Of a stretch of 64,000 nucleotides of DNA, positions 60,301 through 64,000 are shown piece after piece. Source of the stretch: JBJSXJ01 sp044235425 (lineage in GTDB: Bacteria; Planctomycetota; Planctomycetia; Pirellulales; Pirellulaceae); assembly GCA_044235425.1 (NCBI GenBank), contig JBIIHW010000015.1, positions 1 through 64,000 of the forward strand, read 5' to 3'. Made by a program: the position numbers and the translations under genes. Every line of letters starts with the position of its first letter. The stretch's first letter is position 1. The notes beneath the pieces were generated by a model that did no database searches, had not been told where the DNA came from, and was given only the letters and a program-made list of their open reading frames with translations.

Positions 60301-61635
60301 ATGACAACAGATTCCGCGAAACCACGACGTTCTCTGCCGCTCCATACTCAAATACTTCTCGGCCTGTCTGTGGGTGCTGGAGCGGGCTTGGCGGCGAATG
60401 TCTTACTGCCACCGGCGGCGGATGGCAAGACCAACGAGTCGCTGTTGTATGTGGCGGATAACATCGCCAAGCCGCTGGGTGAAATCTTTCTGCGACTGAT
60501 TTTCATGGTGGTGGTGCCGCTGGTCTTCTCCGCCTTGACGCTCGGAGTGGCCGAAATTGGCGATGTTCGCCGACTGGGTCGGATCGGCGCCCGCACCCTC
60601 CTTTTCACGCTCATCCTGTCCTCAGTCTCTGTTTTGATCGGTATCATCGCAGCGAATACTCTGCGCCCTGGCGAACGGTTGCCCGTCGAGAAGCGTGAGG
60701 AGCTGAAGGAACGGTTTGCGCAGGAGGAAGTCAAAGCGGTCAAGCAGGCTAAGCAAGCCAAGACGTTGCGTGATTCGCTCTTGGATATCATTCCCAAAAA
60801 TCCGTTGCAGGAAGCAGTCGGTGCACTCGACGGCAGCTCGCCGGGCGGCGGTATGCTGGCCGTCATGTTCTTTTCCTTGATTTTTGGAATCGCGATCACG
60901 ATGGCTCCTGAACGTACCGGGCCACTCGTCAAAGTGCTCGAAGGAGTCTATGACGTCACCATGGTGATCATCGGTATGGCGATGCGGATTGCACCGCTGG
61001 GCGTGGCCGGTCTCATGTTCTCCCTCACGGCTGTCCTGGGCTTCGATATTTTGCAGACCCTGCTCTGGTATGTGCTCACCGTCTTACTCGGCTTAGGACT
61101 GCATCTCTTCGGCGTTTATTCACTCGTCGTCAAACTATTTGCCGGCTTGTCACCGCGACATTTCTTTCGGCAGATTCGCGAAGTAATGGTGACGGCGTTT
61201 GCGACGTCATCGTCGAGTGCGACGTTGCCGACGGCGCTGCGCGTGACGGAGCAGAAGCTGCACGTCCGGCGCGATATTACCAGTTTTGTGCTGACTGTCG
61301 GCTCAACCGCCAATCAGAATGGCACGGCGCTCTACGAGGGCGTGACGGTGCTGTTCTTGGCACAAGTGTTTGGTGTGGACCTCACGCTCACTCAGCAGAT
61401 TACGGTCGTGTTGATGTCGGTGCTGGCTGGTATCGGTACGGCGGGGGTCCCCGGAGGCTCCTTGCCACTGGTGGTGCTGGTGCTGCAATCCGTGGGTGTG
61501 CCCGGCGAGGGCATCGGGATTATCTTGGGGGTTGACCGAGTGCTGGATATGTGTCGCACAACGCTGAATGTGACGGGCGACATTGCCGTCGCTGTCTGTG
61601 TAGATCGCACAGAGCCTGAGACAGCATCAGCCTGA
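60301..61635 (+). CDS. Dicarboxylate/amino acid:cation symporter (DAACS, glutamate/aspartate type)
   Basis: The protein has 444 residues with about eight membrane helices and two hairpin loops. It couples Na+ or H+ to uptake of glutamate, aspartate or C4-dicarboxylates at the inner membrane. Seen: ATSSSSATLPTAL (serine-rich hairpin), QNGTALYEG in the NMDGT position, GTAGVPGGS and the substrate-binding DRVLDMCRTTLNVTGD. A charged loop (about 117-160; Lys/Glu-rich) lies between helices 3 and 4. The C-terminal residues ETASA and the stop lie inside a 16-bp tandem repeat. Downstream of cyanophycinase, aspartate is the likely cargo. Confidence 0.95.
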   Translation: MTTDSAKPRRSLPLHTQILLGLSVGAGAGLAANVLLPPAADGKTNESLLYVADNIAKPLGEIFLRLIFMVVVPLVFSALTLGVAEIGDVRRLGRIGARTLLFTLILSSVSVLIGIIAANTLRPGERLPVEKREELKERFAQEEVKAVKQAKQAKTLRDSLLDIIPKNPLQEAVGALDGSSPGGGMLAVMFFSLIFGIAITMAPERTGPLVKVLEGVYDVTMVIIGMAMRIAPLGVAGLMFSLTAVLGFDILQTLLWYVLTVLLGLGLHLFGVYSLVVKLFAGLSPRHFFRQIREVMVTAFATSSSSATLPTALRVTEQKLHVRRDITSFVLTVGSTANQNGTALYEGVTVLFLAQVFGVDLTLTQQITVVLMSVLAGIGTAGVPGGSLPLVVLVLQSVGVPGEGIGIILGVDRVLDMCRTTLNVTGDIAVAVCVDRTEPETASA

Positions 61636-61683
61636 GACAGCATCAGCCTGAGACAGCATCAGCCTGAGACAGCATCAGCCTGA
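61615..61683 (+). repeat. 16-bp tandem repeat spanning a stop codon
   Basis: Units CCTGAGACAGCATCAG start at 61615, 61631, 61647 and 61663, with a partial at 61679. The host gene stop TGA lies in the second unit. As 16 is not a multiple of 3, copy number changes would shift where translation ends. All full copies are identical. Confidence 0.93.
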
Positions 61684-61763
61684 GGATCGTGGATTCCGGT
61701 GGTTGCTCGCCGCGTGCGCGACTGCTACAACAACCGCGTCTTTTTTGCAACAAGGAACCTGCT

Positions 61764-62870
61764 ATGCAACGACTCACCTGCTCCTTACCACGCCCCTTCC
61801 CCTTCCCTGCCCTGCTCATCGTCACGCTGGCGCTCAGTTTCAGTAACGCCACGACGCTCCGCGCTGCTGATCCCGCCCCGATCGCACAGCACAACCGCTG
61901 GGTCACCAACTTGATCTACTCCGCTGATGGCAACGTCCTCGTGACCGTTGGTGGCGAGGGGCTTCCTTACCGACCGGGTGATGTCAAGCTGTGGGATCCT
62001 AAGAGTGGAGCGGCGATTGCTTCGCTGGATGGTAGTACCAGTAACGTCTGGTCTGCCGCTTTCACGACCGACGGCAGCAAGCTCGTCACCAGCGGCTACG
62101 ACGGCAAGATCGTCATTTGGAGCGTTGCTGAAAAGAAAGCCATTTCCACGATCGATAAGCGCAAGGGGTGGTGTCGAGCGATTGCAATTACGCCGGATAA
62201 CAAGAATATTGTCGCGGCCGGCGAGGATGGCCAGGTGGGGATTTGGGCCATCGATACGGGCATGGAAGTGAAGAACTTTAAAGCCCATGAAGCGGCCATT
62301 TATGATTTGGCATTTTCTCCGGATGGAGCCACGCTGGCTACTTGCTCCGTGGATAAACTTGCCAAGCTGTGGGATTTCAGCGCTGGCACCGAAAAGGCCA
62401 AGCTGGAAGGTCACGGTGATGCCGTCTGGTCGATCGCCTATTCCAAAGATGGCACTCTGCTGGCAACTAGTGGTGCCGATCGCAAAGTGAAGATCTGGGA
62501 TGCCGCCGGGAAAGAGCAAGCCACTCTGGAAGGCCACAAAGATTGGGTTAGTAACGTCGCGTTCTCCCCCGATAACACGTTGCTGGCAAGCACGAGTCAT
62601 GATCGCACGGCGAAGATTTGGGATCTGAAAGAGAAAAAGGAAGTGGCCGCGCTGGGTGGTTTCACGAGTACGGTGTGGGCTGTAAGTTTTTCTCCTGATG
62701 GCAAGCAACTGGCGATTGGTAGTCATAAAGAAGGCGTGCGCCTCTTCGATGTCGCGACCAAAAACGAACTGTTTCCGCGCCCTGCGGAGAAGAAGCCCGA
62801 GTCGGCACCGGAGAAGAAGCCTGAAGCTCCCGCTGAAAAGAAACCTGAAGCACCTGCCGAGAAAAAGTGA
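61764..62870 (+). CDS. Exported WD40-repeat protein
   Basis: The protein has 368 residues; ATG 61764 has AAGGA seven bases upstream. A signal peptide (about 12-33) is followed by a seven-bladed WD40 propeller (about 36-330). Each blade ends in a kinked WD-type strand (VKLWDPK, IVIWSVAE, VGIWAIDT, AKLWDFSA, VKIWDAAG, AKIWDLKE) and begins LAFSPDG-like. The tail is a Lys/Glu/Pro/Ala repeat (EKKPEAPA). It is probably a periplasmic or surface scaffold. Its stop overlaps the creatininase-family start by one base (TGATG), so expression is coupled. Confidence 0.92.
   Translation: MQRLTCSLPRPFPFPALLIVTLALSFSNATTLRAADPAPIAQHNRWVTNLIYSADGNVLVTVGGEGLPYRPGDVKLWDPKSGAAIASLDGSTSNVWSAAFTTDGSKLVTSGYDGKIVIWSVAEKKAISTIDKRKGWCRAIAITPDNKNIVAAGEDGQVGIWAIDTGMEVKNFKAHEAAIYDLAFSPDGATLATCSVDKLAKLWDFSAGTEKAKLEGHGDAVWSIAYSKDGTLLATSGADRKVKIWDAAGKEQATLEGHKDWVSNVAFSPDNTLLASTSHDRTAKIWDLKEKKEVAALGGFTSTVWAVSFSPDGKQLAIGSHKEGVRLFDVATKNELFPRPAEKKPESAPEKKPEAPAEKKPEAPAEKK
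62779..62868 (+). repeat. Imperfect 24-bp repeat, about 3.5 copies, in frame
   Basis: It encodes (A/P)EKKPE(A/S)(P)A-type repeats at the C-terminus of the WD40 protein. Copies differ at several third positions, so this array is older than the others. Confidence 0.7.
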
Positions 62871-63742
62871 TGACGAGTCGAGCTGCGACGGAATATCGTT
62901 ACGAGAAATTGACTTGGCCGGAGATTAACGATGCGATCGACTTGAATAAAGTCTGCATCGTGCCGTGTGGTGCTGTCGAGCAGCACGGTCCTCATCTGCC
63001 GCTGGACGTGGACTTGGTTTGTCCCACCGGTATCGCTCGCGGGGCCGGTCAGGAGATCCCGGAAAAGATTCTGGTGTTGCCTACCGTCTCATACGGCTAC
63101 ACGGGACATGTGATGGATTTTCCCGGTACGATCAATAATGACTTCGAGCATTTCATGCATCATGTGCTCGATATCACCAAGTCCTTGGCCTATCACGGAT
63201 TCAAAAAGATTCTGCTGCTGAATGGGCATGGTTCCAATATGCCCAATCTGGATCTTGTCGCTCGGCGAACCAATCTGGAAACGGACGCTGAATGCGTGGT
63301 GGCCGCGTGGTGGAATCTCCTGACAGTGGACAAGGAGTTCATGCCGCGGTGGCGTCAAAGTAAATTTCCCGGTGGCTGCTCGCATGCCTGCGAACTTGAA
63401 ACATCGCTTTACCTTTACCTGGACGGTGACCATGTGCGAAAGGATCTGATTCGCAGTGGGACGATTAGCTTCAATGATGAGGCGAGTCCATTTAACTGGG
63501 TCGACCTATTTGCTGCAGGCCCGGCAACGCTCGTATCTTGGACGAGCAGCTACTCAGCGACGGGCGTACTAGGGGACGCCGAGTTGGCTACGGCTGAAAA
63601 GGGACGCGAAGCGTATGAGGAGGCGGTGAAGCAGTTGATTCGGTTTGTCACCTGGTTTCAAAAGCGACCACGAGATGAGCGACGGGATCTGCATCGACGT
63701 CCTCCGACGATGCCCATGCCGTGGGGCCAGCGATCGCTCTGA
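62870..63742 (+). CDS. Creatininase-family amidohydrolase
   Basis: The protein has 290 residues, from ATG 62870 overlapping the WD40 stop (GTG 62867 is also possible). The metal-site signature GAVEQHGPHLPLDVD near residue 32 and LLNGHGSN plus HACELETSLYL define creatininase/creatinine amidohydrolases, which open cyclic amides or act in cofactor biosynthesis (e.g. mycofactocin MftE). Seen metal ligands: E35, H37, D46, H near 122 and E near 177. It is cytosolic; coupling to an exported WD40 protein is odd. It is probably a hydrolase for an unknown cyclic amide. Confidence 0.92.
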   Translation: MTSRAATEYRYEKLTWPEINDAIDLNKVCIVPCGAVEQHGPHLPLDVDLVCPTGIARGAGQEIPEKILVLPTVSYGYTGHVMDFPGTINNDFEHFMHHVLDITKSLAYHGFKKILLLNGHGSNMPNLDLVARRTNLETDAECVVAAWWNLLTVDKEFMPRWRQSKFPGGCSHACELETSLYLYLDGDHVRKDLIRSGTISFNDEASPFNWVDLFAAGPATLVSWTSSYSATGVLGDAELATAEKGREAYEEAVKQLIRFVTWFQKRPRDERRDLHRRPPTMPMPWGQRSL

Positions 63743-63751
63743 CGGTCATAG

Positions 63752-63775
63752 ATGCTCCTTGCGTATCGGGAGCAT
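63752..63775. terminator. Hairpin between convergent creatininase and the edge gene
   Basis: ATGCTCC and GGAGCAT form a 7-bp stem with a 10-base loop, in the 92-base gap between two convergent stops. There is no U-tract, so bidirectional termination is only possible. Confidence 0.4.
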
Positions 63776-63834
63776 AATCAGGGACATCGGTGGGCCTCAA
63801 AGGCGCTCGCCCGTGATTACCGTTTATTCAGCGC

Positions 63835-64000
63835 TTATCCGCGACGTGGTTCGCCGTCTCGTCGTGGTTCACCGTCTCGTCGTGGTTCGCCGTCTCGACG
63901 CGGTTCGCCGTCTCGACGCGGTTCACCGTCTCGACGCGGTTCGCCGTCTCGACGCGGTTCACCGTCTCGACGTGGTTCACCGTCTCGACGTGGTTCGCCG
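63835..64000 (-). CDS. C-terminal GEPRRD-repeat tail of a gene continuing beyond the window
   Basis: On the minus strand, reading from the window edge, an uninterrupted frame of about 54 codons encodes GEPRRD repeats and ends GEPRRG-stop (TAA at 63837-63835). The frame has no start in the window, so the rest of the gene lies past 64000. Such Arg/Asp/Gly-rich tails occur on RNA-binding proteins and DEAD-box helicases, but the identity cannot be told. The clean stop after the last complete unit favours real coding over a chance open frame. Confidence 0.6.
   Translation of the reverse strand, partial: GEPRRDGEPRRDGEPRRDGEPRRDGEPRRDGEPRRDGEPRRDGEPRRDGEPRRG
63844..64000 (-). repeat. 18-bp minisatellite, about 8.7 copies to the window edge
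   Basis: The plus-strand unit ACGTGGTTCGCCGTCTCG recurs with changes at a few positions (GCC/ACC, TGG/CGG, ACG/TCG). It encodes the six-residue GEPRRD unit on the minus strand. The array runs off the end of the window. Confidence 0.95.

Noticed and set aside
61785..62726. Minus-strand open frame of 313 codons
   Set aside because: Antisense to the WD40 gene, whose repeats are unmistakable.

Overview
The window reads as chromosomal DNA from a planctomycete, most likely a Pirellulales-type genome. The evidence is a DUF1549/DUF1553 cytochrome-like protein directly followed by a DUF1501 protein, a PQQ-propeller fusion, an ECF sigma factor divergent from a Ser/Thr kinase, long secreted proteins with low-complexity linkers, and LPS genes (lpxK, a GT9 heptosyltransferase) that show an outer membrane. 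GC is about 57-62% in most places I sampled. It falls to roughly 35-50% between about 51.7 and 53.9 kb. I saw no rRNA, tRNA, CRISPR array, IS element or phage gene.

Layout. 1-0.6 kb: a repeat field of 67-bp direct repeats, inverted copies and a 17-bp tandem array. 0.6-4.7 kb: MazG-like protein, Rieske protein, a secreted unknown and a redoxin/cytochrome/copper-monooxygenase/EF-hand mosaic. 4.9-9.9 kb: the DUF1553-DUF1501 pair. 10-12.5 kb: SNF2 helicase and a small unknown. 12.8-17 kb: small unknown, alpha/beta hydrolase, aminotransferase and a secreted protein with two HExxH domains. 17-21.1 kb: PQQ propeller-esterase fusion and a secreted Ig-like unknown. 21.2-22.6 kb: an exported isoaspartyl methyltransferase. 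22.7-31 kb: a complete MarR-regulated MacAB-TolC-type efflux operon. 31.4-38.8 kb: membrane unknown, purA, uppS, cdsA and a large secreted unknown. 39-47.3 kb: porin, Cys-rich secreted protein, YceH, DJ-1/PfpI protein, sialate O-acetylesterase and a YVTN-phosphoesterase. 47.4-51.5 kb: alpha-glucan phosphorylase, acyl-CoA dehydrogenase-like protein and APS kinase. 51.6-56.5 kb: a low-GC accessory block with a papain-like protease, a small unknown, a transmembrane Ser/Thr kinase and a divergent ECF sigma factor. 56.5-63.7 kb: GT9, lpxK, cyanophycinase, an Asp/Glu symporter, WD40 protein and creatininase-family hydrolase. The last 166 bases hold the C-terminal repeat tail of a minus-strand gene that continues past the window.

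Working links. The efflux operon supplies every part of a tripartite pump with its probable repressor, and the heptamer AACGATT recurs in its intergenic regions. Cyanophycinase and the Asp/Glu symporter lie 9 bases apart and suggest use of cyanophycin-derived aspartate. The kinase and sigma factor form a one-kinase, one-sigma signalling pair. The adjoining low-GC protease and small protein make this block the best candidate for an undescribed system.

The most striking window-wide pattern is minisatellites. At least nine tandem arrays with 12-18 bp or longer units, all different in sequence, lie mostly in frame within linkers or tails of secreted and envelope proteins.
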